Assembly (NCBI GenBank): GCA_900767875.1
Contig: CAAGAT010000085.1
Coordinates: 1-38,953 of the forward strand
DNA: 38,953 nucleotides
Source: an uncultured Sutterella sp.
GTDB lineage: Bacteria; Pseudomonadota; Gammaproteobacteria; Burkholderiales; Burkholderiaceae_F
Direction of reading: 5' to 3'
Both the position numbers and the translations under genes were made by a program. The notes beneath the pieces are model-generated. The model saw only the letters and a list, made by a program, of their open reading frames with translations. It made no database searches and was not told the origin of the DNA. Each line of letters opens with the position of its first letter. Within the stretch, counting starts at the first letter, position 1. Shown one piece after another: positions 15,552 to 23,198 of this stretch.

Positions 15552-16574
15552 ATGCAGATCGGTCCGTATCGGTTGGACGGTAATTTGGTTTTGGCGCCCA
15601 TGGCGGGCGTCACCGATGCGGCCTACCGCACCGTGTGCCTTAAACGCGGTGCGGCCTGGGCCGTGGGCGAAATGGCCGCCTCGGGTTCGCATCTGCTCGG
15701 CACGGAAATGACCCGTCGCCGCTACGCGTGCGATCCGCGCGAAGCCTTTCCCGTCGTGCAGATCGTCGGCGCCGATCCGGCGCAGATGGCCGCGGCGGCC
15801 GCTCTGGCCGAGCAAGGCGGTGCGGCGATGGTCGACATCAACTTCGGCTGCCCCGCCCGTGTGGTCTGCGGCAAAGCCTGCGGCTCGGCGGTGATGCGCG
15901 ATCCCAAGCTCGCCGGTGAGATTTTGAAGGCCGTGGCTGGCGCCGTCAGCGTGCCCGTGTCGGTGAAGATGCGCACGGGCTGGGACGAGACGATGAAAAC
16001 GGCCGTAGAAATTGCCCGGCGGGCGCAGAACGAGGGCTTTGCGCTGGTGACGGTGCACGGACGCACGCGCGCGCAGCGCTTTTCCGGCACGGTGAACCGC
16101 GCCGACATCGCCGAGGTGGTGCGCAGCCTGACGATTCCCGTGCTGGCCAACGGCGACGTCACGACGCCGCAGCAGGCCCGCGCGATGCTCGAGGAGACTG
16201 GCGCGGCCGGCGTGATGATCGGGCGCGGCTGCTACGGCAACCCGTGGCTTTTTGAGCGCGCGCAGGCCGTCATCGACGGCCGGGACGATCCGGGCGAGCC
16301 CACGACCGAAGCGGTGCATCGGGTGGTGCGCGAGCACCTCACCGCTCTGCTCGAGGGCGAGGACATGGACGAAGAGGGGCGCGAGCGGGCGTTGCTGCGC
16401 ACGTTTCGCAAGCACCTGCGCTGGTACCTGCAGGGCTTTTGCGTGCAAAGACCAAGGGCCGATGCGGTTTTGGCGCGCATGATGCGCCTCGAAGAGGTGG
16501 CGGCGCTTGAGGGCGCCATTGAGGCATTTTTTGACGCGGTGCCGCCTCAGGCACGGCGCGAGAGCGGAAAATGA
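15552..16574 (+). CDS. dusB: tRNA-dihydrouridine synthase DusB
   Basis: DusB reduces a uridine in the tRNA D-loop to dihydrouridine, using FMN and NADPH. The 340-residue protein has the FMN-barrel start LAPMAGVTDAAYR, the catalytic cysteine Cys100 in DINFGC, VKMRTGW, VHGRTRAQ, ANGDVTTP and GRGCYGNPW. A C-terminal helical tRNA-binding domain follows. It is the first gene of dusB-fis-purH. Its stop overlaps the fis start by four bases (ATGA), as in other proteobacteria where dus precedes fis. Confidence 0.96.
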   Translation: MQIGPYRLDGNLVLAPMAGVTDAAYRTVCLKRGAAWAVGEMAASGSHLLGTEMTRRRYACDPREAFPVVQIVGADPAQMAAAAALAEQGGAAMVDINFGCPARVVCGKACGSAVMRDPKLAGEILKAVAGAVSVPVSVKMRTGWDETMKTAVEIARRAQNEGFALVTVHGRTRAQRFSGTVNRADIAEVVRSLTIPVLANGDVTTPQQARAMLEETGAAGVMIGRGCYGNPWLFERAQAVIDGRDDPGEPTTEAVHRVVREHLTALLEGEDMDEEGRERALLRTFRKHLRWYLQGFCVQRPRADAVLARMMRLEEVAALEGAIEAFFDAVPPQARRESGK

Positions 16575-16906
16575 CGGACGGTGAGGACAAGGTCGGCGCC
16601 GACGGCCGGCAAAACGGCCGGGGCCGGGAGGGGCTGGAGGCCATCCTGCAGCCGGGAGTGACCGCCAACGAGGCGTTCAACCGCCTGGTGGTCTGGCGCG
16701 TGGAAAACTACCTGCGCGACCTCGAAGGGGTCCGCGGACTTCCGCTTTACGAAATGATTACGCAGGCCGCCGAACGGCCGTTGCTCGACTGGGCCATGAA
16801 ACAGTGCAACGGCAATCAGCGCGCCGCGGCAACGCTTTTGGGAATTAACCGAAATACACTGAGGAAGAAACTCATGACCCATGGGTTTTCGACCTCGGGA
16901 CTTTGA
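16571..16906 (+). CDS. fis: Fis-family DNA-binding protein
   Basis: Fis is a nucleoid-associated DNA-bending homodimer that acts at promoters and recombination sites. The 111-residue product ends with the very typical helix-turn-helix GNQRAAATLLGINRNTLRKK. Before it is the dimerisation core with LPLYEMITQAAERPLL. Betaproteobacterial Fis proteins are usually near 80 residues. Here about 35 extra N-terminal residues, Gly/Asp/Arg-rich and probably disordered, and a short C-terminal tail enlarge it. The start at 16571 overlaps dusB by four bases, so translation is likely coupled. A later start is possible, but no ATG lies before the core. Confidence 0.93.
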   Translation: MTDGEDKVGADGRQNGRGREGLEAILQPGVTANEAFNRLVVWRVENYLRDLEGVRGLPLYEMITQAAERPLLDWAMKQCNGNQRAAATLLGINRNTLRKKLMTHGFSTSGL

Positions 16907-16922
16907 AATTAAAGGAAAAACT

Positions 16923-18479
16923 ATGCGCAAACAAGCTCTGATCAGTGTTTCCGACAAGACGGGTGTCGTGGATTTTGCCAAGGGACTCGTTCAGGCCGGC
17001 TACCACATCCTCTCGACGGGCGGCACGGCCAAGCTTCTGGCTGCCGAAGGCGTGCCCTGCCAGGAAGTGGCCGACTACACGGGTTTCCCGGAAATGCTCG
17101 ACGGCCGCGTCAAGACGCTCGATCCGCACATTCACGCGGGCATTCTCGCCCGTCGCTGCGTGCCCGAACACATGAAGGCCATTGCGGACCACAACATTGA
17201 TCCGATCGACATCGTGTGCGTGAACCTGTATCCGTTCGAGCAGACGATCGCCCGCCCGGACTGCACGTTTGAGCTTGCCGTCGAAAACATCGACATCGGC
17301 GGCCCGACGATGATCCGTGCCGCGGCCAAGAACCACGAATCCGTCGCCGTGATCGTCGATCCGACCGACTACAACCGCGTGCTCGAAGAAATCCGTGAAA
17401 AGGGCGAAGTCGGCGCCGACACGCGCCTGGCCCTGGCCAAGAAGGTGTTTGCGCACACCGCCCGCTACGACGCGGCCATCACCAACTACCTCACGAGCCT
17501 GGACGAAAATAAGCAGCGCACCAAGGCCTTCCCGGACGTGCTGACGCGCCAGTGGGTCAAGGCTCAGGACATGCGCTACGGCGAAAATCCGCACCAGCAG
17601 GCGTGCTTCTACCGCGAACACATCGTCGCGCCGGGGCTTCTCGCCGGTTTTCATCAGTACCAGGGCAAGGAGCTCTCCTACAACAACATCGCCGACTCGG
17701 ATGCGGCCTGGGAAGCGGTGCGTAGCTTTGAGACGCCCGCCTGCGTGATCATCAAGCACGCCAACCCGTGCGGCGCGGCCATCGGCGCCACGGCGCTGGC
17801 AGCCTATCAGAAGGCTTTCCGCACCGATCCCAAGAGCGCCTTCGGCGGCATCATCGCCTTTAACCGCACCGTCGACGGCGCCACGGCTCAGGCCATCACC
17901 GGCCAGTTCGCCGAAGTGGTGATCGCTCCGGAATTCACCCCCGAAGCCTTTGAAGTGCTCGCGGCCAAGAAGAACCTGCGCGTTCTGACGGTGGCCAACG
18001 GTCATGCGCACAACGACTTCGAATTCAAGCGCGTGGGCGGCGGTTTGCTTGTGCAGACGCCCGACAACCAGATCTGCGCCGAAAGCGCTCTGAAGGTCGT
18101 CACCAAGAAGCAGCCCACCTCGGCGCAGATCGCCGACATGATGTTCGCCTGGAACGTGGCCCGCTTCGTCAAGTCCAACACCATCGTGTACGCGCACGAC
18201 GGCATGACGCTCGGCGTGGGCGCCGGCCAGATGAGCCGTGTGGACTCGGCCCGCATCGCCGCCATCAAGGCGCAGGAATCGGGGCTGTCCCTGGCGGGCA
18301 GCTCCGCCGCTTCCGACGCCTTCTTCCCGTTCCGTGACGGCCTCGATGTGATCGTCGATCAGGGCGCCACCTGTGTGATCCAGCCGGGCGGCTCGATCCG
18401 CGACGACGAAGTGATCGCCGCCGCCGACGAGCGCGGCATCGTGATGGTCTTTACGGGCGAACGCCACTTCCGCCACTAA
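16923..18479 (+). CDS. purH: Bifunctional AICAR formyltransferase / IMP cyclohydrolase
   Basis: PurH performs the last two steps of IMP synthesis: formylation of AICAR by 10-formyl-tetrahydrofolate, then ring closure. From the ATG at 16923, after AAAGGAA, it has 518 residues. The N-terminal IMP cyclohydrolase domain shows STGGTAKLL, NLYPFEQT and ENIDIGGPTMIRAAAKNH. The C-terminal transformylase domain shows DMRYGENPHQQ, KHANPCG, SAFGGIIAFNR and SDAFFPFRDG. The normally invariant GRVKTLHP reads GRVKTLDP (Asp67), an unusual change. The open frame upstream to 16881 overlaps fis and is not the start. In other betaproteobacteria the ruv genes often follow; here a terminator and tolB do. Confidence 0.97.
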   Translation: MRKQALISVSDKTGVVDFAKGLVQAGYHILSTGGTAKLLAAEGVPCQEVADYTGFPEMLDGRVKTLDPHIHAGILARRCVPEHMKAIADHNIDPIDIVCVNLYPFEQTIARPDCTFELAVENIDIGGPTMIRAAAKNHESVAVIVDPTDYNRVLEEIREKGEVGADTRLALAKKVFAHTARYDAAITNYLTSLDENKQRTKAFPDVLTRQWVKAQDMRYGENPHQQACFYREHIVAPGLLAGFHQYQGKELSYNNIADSDAAWEAVRSFETPACVIIKHANPCGAAIGATALAAYQKAFRTDPKSAFGGIIAFNRTVDGATAQAITGQFAEVVIAPEFTPEAFEVLAAKKNLRVLTVANGHAHNDFEFKRVGGGLLVQTPDNQICAESALKVVTKKQPTSAQIADMMFAWNVARFVKSNTIVYAHDGMTLGVGAGQMSRVDSARIAAIKAQESGLSLAGSSAASDAFFPFRDGLDVIVDQGATCVIQPGGSIRDDEVIAAADERGIVMVFTGERHFRH

Positions 18480-18491
18480 GCCGTAAAGGGT

Positions 18492-18519
18492 GAGGGCGCC
18501 TTTGGGGGCGCTCTCTTTT
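18492..18519 (+). terminator. Intrinsic terminator of dusB-fis-purH
   Basis: A 9-bp stem GAGGGCGCC / GGCGCTCTC with one G-T pair and a 6-base loop, followed by TTTT. It starts 13 bases past the purH stop. Confidence 0.85.
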
Positions 18520-18530
18520 GCCGTTTGACA

Positions 18531-18562
18531 CGGGCATCGCCTCCGAACGGGGGCGGTGCCCG
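18531..18562 (+). promoter_or_regulatory. 14-bp hairpin just upstream of tolB
   Basis: Arms 18531-18544 and 18549-18562 pair along all 14 positions, 12 Watson-Crick and two G-U, around a GAAC tetraloop. No T run follows, so it is not a standard terminator. It ends 18 bases before the tolB ATG and is preceded directly by a perfect TTGACA (18525-18530) that lacks a matching -10. It could be a leader structure controlling tolB translation, a protein-binding element, or a stability element. Function unknown. Confidence 0.6.
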
Positions 18563-18580
18563 AAAGTTCCCCTTCAAACC

Positions 18581-19882
18581 ATGAAATCCGACGTTTCCTT
18601 TTCCAGACGACGGCTTGTGGCCGCCGGCCTGGCCGCAGGGTCGCTGGCCGCGTTGCCGGCCTGGGCGCAGCTGCGCATCGAAATCACCGGCGTGGGGGCC
18701 AACCGCATCCCGCTCGCGCTTGAGCGCTTTAACGGCACGGCGGAAACCGGAATCGATCTGATGCAGGTCGTCGGCGCCGATCTGGCGCGCACCGGCGCCT
18801 TCAATCTCATCAAGGACGGCACTTCGCAAGCCTCGCTCACCACAAGCGTGCAGCCGCAGTTTTCCGTCTGGGCCGAGAAAAAGGCCAACGTTTTGGCTAG
18901 CGGCTCGCTCGTCAAGCTGGCCGACGGCCGCTGGGACATTCGCTTCCGCCTCTTTGACGTGGTGGCCGGCTCGCAGATCGACGAGTGGTTCGTCATGGCC
19001 GACAACCGTCAGCTGCGTATGGTGAGCCACCGCATCGCCGACCGCATCTACGACAAGCTCACGGGCCTGGGCGGGCTTTTCGCCTCGCGCCTGGCCTACG
19101 TCGTGCAGCACTCGCCGCAAAGCTACGAGCTCATCGTGGCCGACAGCGACGGCGCCAACGCGCTGCCGGCGCTGCGCAGCAAGGAGCCGATCATCTCGCC
19201 GGCCTGGTCGCCCGACGGCAAGCAACTCGCGTACGTGAGCTTTGAGGCGCGCAAGCCCATCGTGTACGTGCACACGGTGGCCACGGGGCGCCGCCGCGCC
19301 GTGGCCAATTTCCGCGGCAACAACTCGGCGCCGGCCTTCAGCCACGACGGCAAACGTCTGGCCGTGGCCCTGTCGCGCGAAGGCTCCACGCAGATTTTTC
19401 TAATTAACACGGATGGCTCGGGCGTGCAGCGCTTCTCGCGCAGCCTGGCCATCGACACCGAACCGGTGTTTTCGCCCGACGGACGCTACCTGTACTTTAC
19501 GAGCGATCGGGGCGGCAGCCCGCAGATCTATCGCCAGCCCCTTGAGGGCGGCTCGGCGCAGCGCGTGACCTTCAACGGCAACTACGCCGTCAGTGCCGCC
19601 ATCAATCCGCAGGGCACGCAATTAAGTTACATCACCCGCGTGGGCGGGCGCTTCCGCGTTGCTATCATGGATTTGCAAACCGGACAGGAGCGCATTCTCA
19701 CGGGCAACGAGTTCGACGAGAGTCCGTGCTTCTCGCCCAACGGCCGCATCATCTGCTACGCCAGCGAGCGCGGCCGCAAGGGCGTTCTGGCCACCGTCAG
19801 CACCGACGGCGCCGTCTCGGCGTGGCTTACGGCCGCCTCGGGCGACATCCGCGAGCCCACCTGGGGCCCGCTGCTTGACTAA
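18581..19882 (+). CDS. tolB: Tol-Pal system protein TolB
   Basis: TolB is a periplasmic beta-propeller that links the TolQRA motor to Pal during envelope constriction at division. From the ATG at 18581 the protein has 433 residues. It has a signal peptide with SRRRLVAAG ending near LPAWA-Q, the N-terminal alpha/beta domain (LRIEITGVGANRIPLAL onward), and propeller blades. The blades carry repeated motifs such as PAWSPDGKQLAYVS, PAFSHDGKRLAV, PVFSPDGRYLYFTS and PCFSPNGRIICYAS. The paired arginines resemble a Tat signal. The frame extends 21 codons upstream through the hairpin; I reject that. tolQRA are absent upstream, where purH lies. Confidence 0.96.
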   Translation: MKSDVSFSRRRLVAAGLAAGSLAALPAWAQLRIEITGVGANRIPLALERFNGTAETGIDLMQVVGADLARTGAFNLIKDGTSQASLTTSVQPQFSVWAEKKANVLASGSLVKLADGRWDIRFRLFDVVAGSQIDEWFVMADNRQLRMVSHRIADRIYDKLTGLGGLFASRLAYVVQHSPQSYELIVADSDGANALPALRSKEPIISPAWSPDGKQLAYVSFEARKPIVYVHTVATGRRRAVANFRGNNSAPAFSHDGKRLAVALSREGSTQIFLINTDGSGVQRFSRSLAIDTEPVFSPDGRYLYFTSDRGGSPQIYRQPLEGGSAQRVTFNGNYAVSAAINPQGTQLSYITRVGGRFRVAIMDLQTGQERILTGNEFDESPCFSPNGRIICYASERGRKGVLATVSTDGAVSAWLTAASGDIREPTWGPLLD

Positions 19883-19921
19883 ACACTGTTTTGAACACTT
19901 TCTTTCGGAGACGAACGCATC

Positions 19922-20413
19922 ATGCAGTTTTCTCAGTTTGCTCTTCGCAACGGCCTTCTCGGTCTGTGCGCCGCCGGTCTTCTTTTGACGGGCTGCTCGA
20001 GCGTGCCCCTGGACGAATCGGTTAAGGCGGGCACCACGCAGGACGAAGCGGCCGCCCAGCACCGCTCGGCCTCGGGCGCGGCCCTGGACAGCAACGCCGT
20101 GTACTTTGACTTTGACAGCTACACGGTCAAGCCCGAATTCATGCCGGTCGTCGAAACGCACGCCCGCAACATGATCGCCAATCCGGGCGAACACGTCACG
20201 GTCGAAGGCAACACCGACAGCCGCGGCAGCCGCGAATACAACCTCGCGCTCGGCCAGAAGCGCAGCGAAGCCGTCAAGCAGCGTCTGCAGCTGCTCGGCG
20301 TGCCCGCCTCGCGCATCGAAGCGGTGAGCTTCGGCCGTGAAAAGCCGCGCGCTCAGGGCGAAAACGAAGAAGCCTGGGCGCAGAACCGCCGCGCCGACAT
20401 CGTTTACCGCTGA
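19922..20413 (+). CDS. pal: Peptidoglycan-associated lipoprotein Pal
   Basis: Pal is an outer-membrane lipoprotein that binds peptidoglycan and TolB. The 163-residue precursor has a signal peptide with lipobox LLTG-C (acylated Cys25), a short linker and an OmpA-like domain. That domain contains VYFDFDSYTVKPEF, VEGNTDSRGSREYNLALG and the NRRADIVY end. It lies 39 bases behind tolB, with a CGGAGA ribosome site, and three bases before the earliest possible cpoB start. Confidence 0.97.
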   Translation: MQFSQFALRNGLLGLCAAGLLLTGCSSVPLDESVKAGTTQDEAAAQHRSASGAALDSNAVYFDFDSYTVKPEFMPVVETHARNMIANPGEHVTVEGNTDSRGSREYNLALGQKRSEAVKQRLQLLGVPASRIEAVSFGREKPRAQGENEEAWAQNRRADIVYR

Positions 20414-20425
20414 TCGGTGCCGCAG

Positions 20426-21151
20426 ATGATCAAACGCAATCTGACGGCCGCCGCGGCGATCGTGCCGCTGCTGTTGGCCGCGTCTATGCCCGCGCACGCG
20501 CTCTTTGGCGACGATGAGGCCCGCAAGGCCATTCTCGATCTGCGCGAAAAGGTGGAGGCCGCGCAAAACGCGCAGCTCATGCTGCAGGGCCAGATCGATC
20601 AGCTGCGCGAGCAGAACGCGGCCATGACCGGGCGCCTGGAGGAGCTTGCCAATCAGCTTGCCATGGAGCAGCGCGCCAGCCGCGATCTGTTCGGCAATCT
20701 CGACAAGCGCCTCGCTGAGCTCGAACCGACGGACACCGAACTTGACGGGCGCCTCGTGCACGTCTCGGCCGAGGAAAAGCGCCTCTACACCGGCGCTCTG
20801 GCCTTCTTCTCGCAGGGTAAGTACGCGCAAAGCCGCGCGATGCTTGAAAACCTCACGGCGATCTATCCGCAGTCGGCCTACCGCAGCGCCGCGCTCTTTT
20901 GGCTGGGCAACTCGCAGTACGCCGACGAAGACCTCAAGGCGGCTCTGGCCACGGTCAACACGTTCCTGACGGACTACCCCAAGGACACGCGCGTGCCCGA
21001 TGCACTGCTTACCAAAGCCGCCGCACAGGTGGGCCTGGGCCAGCGCGCCAACGCCACCAAGACGCTGCAGACGATTCTCAAGGAACACAAGGATTCGTCC
21101 GCCGCGGGCGTGGCGAGCGATCGTCTCAAGAGCCTGACGAAAAAGAAATAA
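20426..21151 (+). CDS. cpoB: Cell division coordinator CpoB (YbgF)
   Basis: CpoB couples Tol-Pal constriction to peptidoglycan synthesis at the septum. From the ATG at 20426 it has 241 residues. A signal peptide ends at PAHA-L, followed by a coiled-coil trimerisation segment (ILDLREKVEAAQNAQLM through ELANQLAMEQ) and C-terminal TPR repeats (LYTGALAFFSQGKYAQSRAM and following). A GTG nine bases upstream is an alternative start. It completes tolB-pal-cpoB and is followed by a terminator at 21170-21209. Confidence 0.93.
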   Translation: MIKRNLTAAAAIVPLLLAASMPAHALFGDDEARKAILDLREKVEAAQNAQLMLQGQIDQLREQNAAMTGRLEELANQLAMEQRASRDLFGNLDKRLAELEPTDTELDGRLVHVSAEEKRLYTGALAFFSQGKYAQSRAMLENLTAIYPQSAYRSAALFWLGNSQYADEDLKAALATVNTFLTDYPKDTRVPDALLTKAAAQVGLGQRANATKTLQTILKEHKDSSAAGVASDRLKSLTKKK

Positions 21152-21169
21152 CCGGTTGGGAAACACCGG

Positions 21170-21209
21170 ACAAAAGCGCGGGCGGACCCGAATCCGACCG
21201 CGCTTTTGT
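21170..21209 (+). terminator. Terminator of tolB-pal-cpoB
   Basis: A perfect 12-bp inverted repeat ACAAAAGCGCGG / CCGCGCTTTTGT with a 16-base loop. The T tract is inside the 3' arm. It lies 18 bases past the cpoB stop. Confidence 0.75.
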
Positions 21210-21277
21210 CGTATTGAGCGCCTCTATCGGCACGATTTGCAGGGTTTGGCGCAACGCGTAAGCGCGGCCAACTGAGA

Positions 21278-21283
21278 TACAAT
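21278..21283 (+). promoter_or_regulatory. Candidate -10 upstream of the malic enzyme gene
   Basis: TACAAT lies in the 294-base gap between cpoB and the malic enzyme gene, downstream of the cpoB terminator. It would give a leader of about 155 bases. A GATAAT immediately before the start codon (21435-21440) is an alternative. No strong -35 is seen for either. The rest of the gap holds no gene. Confidence 0.35.
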
Positions 21284-21445
21284 CGGCCGACGGCGCCCGT
21301 TTCGGGCTCACCTTTCGATTTCATCCAAGAAGAATTCAAACGATCTGCCTGCCGTACGGAAAACGCGGCGCTGCGGCGCCCGCTTTGCCGTCCCGAAAGA
21401 CATAGTCGCTATTCTCAAGACAACCCCCTGGGACTGATAATCACC

Positions 21446-23098
21446 ATGAATAAATGCACCGAAAGCGAAATGCGCGGCATCAATATGCTTCGCAATCCTT
21501 GGTTCAACAAGAGTTCCACCTTCACGGAAGAGGAGCGGGACCGCTACCATCTGCGCGGTCTGCTGCCCCCGCGGGTCTCGACCGTGGACGAACAGATCAG
21601 CCGTCTCGAAGAGGTGATCTCCTCGCAGACGACGCCCCTGGGCAAGTATCTGATCCTCGACGGCATTCACTCCTCCGATGAGCTGGCCTTCTTCCGCCTC
21701 GTCATCAAGAACATCGAAGAGTACATGCCGCTCATCTACACGCCCACCGTCGGTGAGGCCTGCCAGAAGTTCAGCCACATCTTCCGCTACGCCCGCGGCC
21801 TGTACGTGTCGATCAACGACCGCAACCGCGTGCGCGAACTCATCGCCAACGTGCCCAACCACAACGTCGAAATGATCGTCGTCACGGACGGCCAGCGCAT
21901 TCTCGGCCTCGGTGACCTGGGCATCAACGGCATGGGCATTCCCATCGGCAAGCTGGCCCTGTATACGGCCTGCGCCGGCATCAATCCGCAGCACGTGCTG
22001 CCCGTGACGCTTGACGTGGGCACCAACACCGAACACTATCTTGGGGATCCGCTCTACCTCGGTCTCAAGCAAAAGCGCGTGGACGGCGAAGAGTATTACG
22101 CCCTCGTGCAGGAATTCATCGAAGCGGTCCTCGAACGCTGGCCCAACGTGGTCATCCAGTTCGAAGACTTCCAGAACACGCACGCCTTCGAGCTGCTGCA
22201 CCGCTGGCAGGAAAAGATCGCCTGCTTTAACGACGACATTCAGGGCACGGCCTCCGTGTCCGTGACCGGTCTGTACTCGGCCATGCGCGTCAAGGGCGAA
22301 AAGCTCTCCGATCAGCGCGTGCTCTTCCTGGGCGCCGGGTCGGCCGCCACCGGCATCGCGCATCTGATCGCCGACGCCATGGCCGAAGAGGGGCTGCCTC
22401 GCGAAGAAGCCCTCAAGCGCATTGCCCTCGTGGACTCCAAGGGTCTCGTGAGCAAGAACCGCGGCGACACGCTCGCCGACAACAAGGTGCCCTTTGCGCA
22501 CGATCTGCCCACGGCTCAGAGCCTCATTGAGGCCGTTCGCCTCTTCAAGCCCACGGCCCTCATCGGCGTTTCCGCCCAGGCCAAGGCCTTTACCAAGGAA
22601 GTGATCGAAGAGATGAGCGCCCTGAACGAGCGCCCGATCATCTACGCGCTCTCCAACCCCACCTCCAAGGCCGAATGCACGGCGCAGGAAGCCTATCAGT
22701 GGTCCAAGGGCAAGGCGATCTTCGCCTCGGGCTCGCCGTTTGCGCCCGTGTCCCTGTGCGGCAAGACCTTCGTGCCGCGCCAGGGCAACAACAGCTACGT
22801 GTTCCCGGGCATTGGCCTCGGGTGCGTGCTCGCGCAGCCCACGTGGATCCCGACGGGCGTGTTCCTGACGGCCGCCAAGCGTCTGGCCGAACTCGTGAGC
22901 CAGTCCGATCTGGACAACGGCTCGATGTACCCGCCCCTGTCCGAAGTGCGCTCGCTGTCGGCTGAAATCGCCGCCGCCGTGGCCGAATATCTCTTTGACA
23001 AGGGACTGGCTAAGGCCGAACGTCCGTCCGACATCCTCGCCGCCGTCAAGGCCGCGATGTGGTCGCCCGAAGATCCGCACTTTGTCTGCGGCGAATAA
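21446..23098 (+). CDS. maeA: NAD-dependent malic enzyme (oxaloacetate-decarboxylating)
   Basis: The enzyme decarboxylates malate to pyruvate, reducing NAD. The 550-residue length and the segments HLRGLLPPRV, MPLIYTPTVGEAC (catalytic Tyr98), GLGDLGINGMGIPIGK, FEDFQNTHAF and NDDIQGTA match the SfcA/MaeA class. The dinucleotide site is FLGAGSAATG. No Shine-Dalgarno sequence is visible before the ATG at 21446; MRGINML eight codons later is an alternative start. The long gap upstream and terminators on both sides make it a single-gene unit. With the DcuC-like carrier at 33132 it suggests substantial C4-dicarboxylate metabolism. Confidence 0.95.
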   Translation: MNKCTESEMRGINMLRNPWFNKSSTFTEEERDRYHLRGLLPPRVSTVDEQISRLEEVISSQTTPLGKYLILDGIHSSDELAFFRLVIKNIEEYMPLIYTPTVGEACQKFSHIFRYARGLYVSINDRNRVRELIANVPNHNVEMIVVTDGQRILGLGDLGINGMGIPIGKLALYTACAGINPQHVLPVTLDVGTNTEHYLGDPLYLGLKQKRVDGEEYYALVQEFIEAVLERWPNVVIQFEDFQNTHAFELLHRWQEKIACFNDDIQGTASVSVTGLYSAMRVKGEKLSDQRVLFLGAGSAATGIAHLIADAMAEEGLPREEALKRIALVDSKGLVSKNRGDTLADNKVPFAHDLPTAQSLIEAVRLFKPTALIGVSAQAKAFTKEVIEEMSALNERPIIYALSNPTSKAECTAQEAYQWSKGKAIFASGSPFAPVSLCGKTFVPRQGNNSYVFPGIGLGCVLAQPTWIPTGVFLTAAKRLAELVSQSDLDNGSMYPPLSEVRSLSAEIAAAVAEYLFDKGLAKAERPSDILAAVKAAMWSPEDPHFVCGE

Positions 23099-23123
23099 GC
23101 CCGACTGAGCCGATCTAAAATCA

Positions 23124-23165
23124 AAGGCTCCGCGCCCGCAAAGCACGGAGCCTTTTGCAATTTTT
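23124..23165 (+). terminator. Terminator of the malic enzyme gene
   Basis: A 9-bp stem AAGGCTCCG / CGGAGCCTT with a 13-base loop, followed by TTGCAATTTTT. A TAAAAT at 23116-23121 just before it could instead be a promoter whose transcript begins with this hairpin, which would make it an attenuator for the ABC operon. Simple termination is more likely. Confidence 0.75.
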
Positions 23166-23198
23166 CAAGACGAACGAATCCACGGATTGAAGAGACAC

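Noticed and set aside
16872..18476. A 534-codon minus-strand frame opposite purH
   Set aside because: Shadow of purH; no family features or ribosome site.
21308..23146. A 612-codon minus-strand frame opposite the malic enzyme gene
   Set aside because: Same reason; the plus strand encodes a full, well-conserved malic enzyme.
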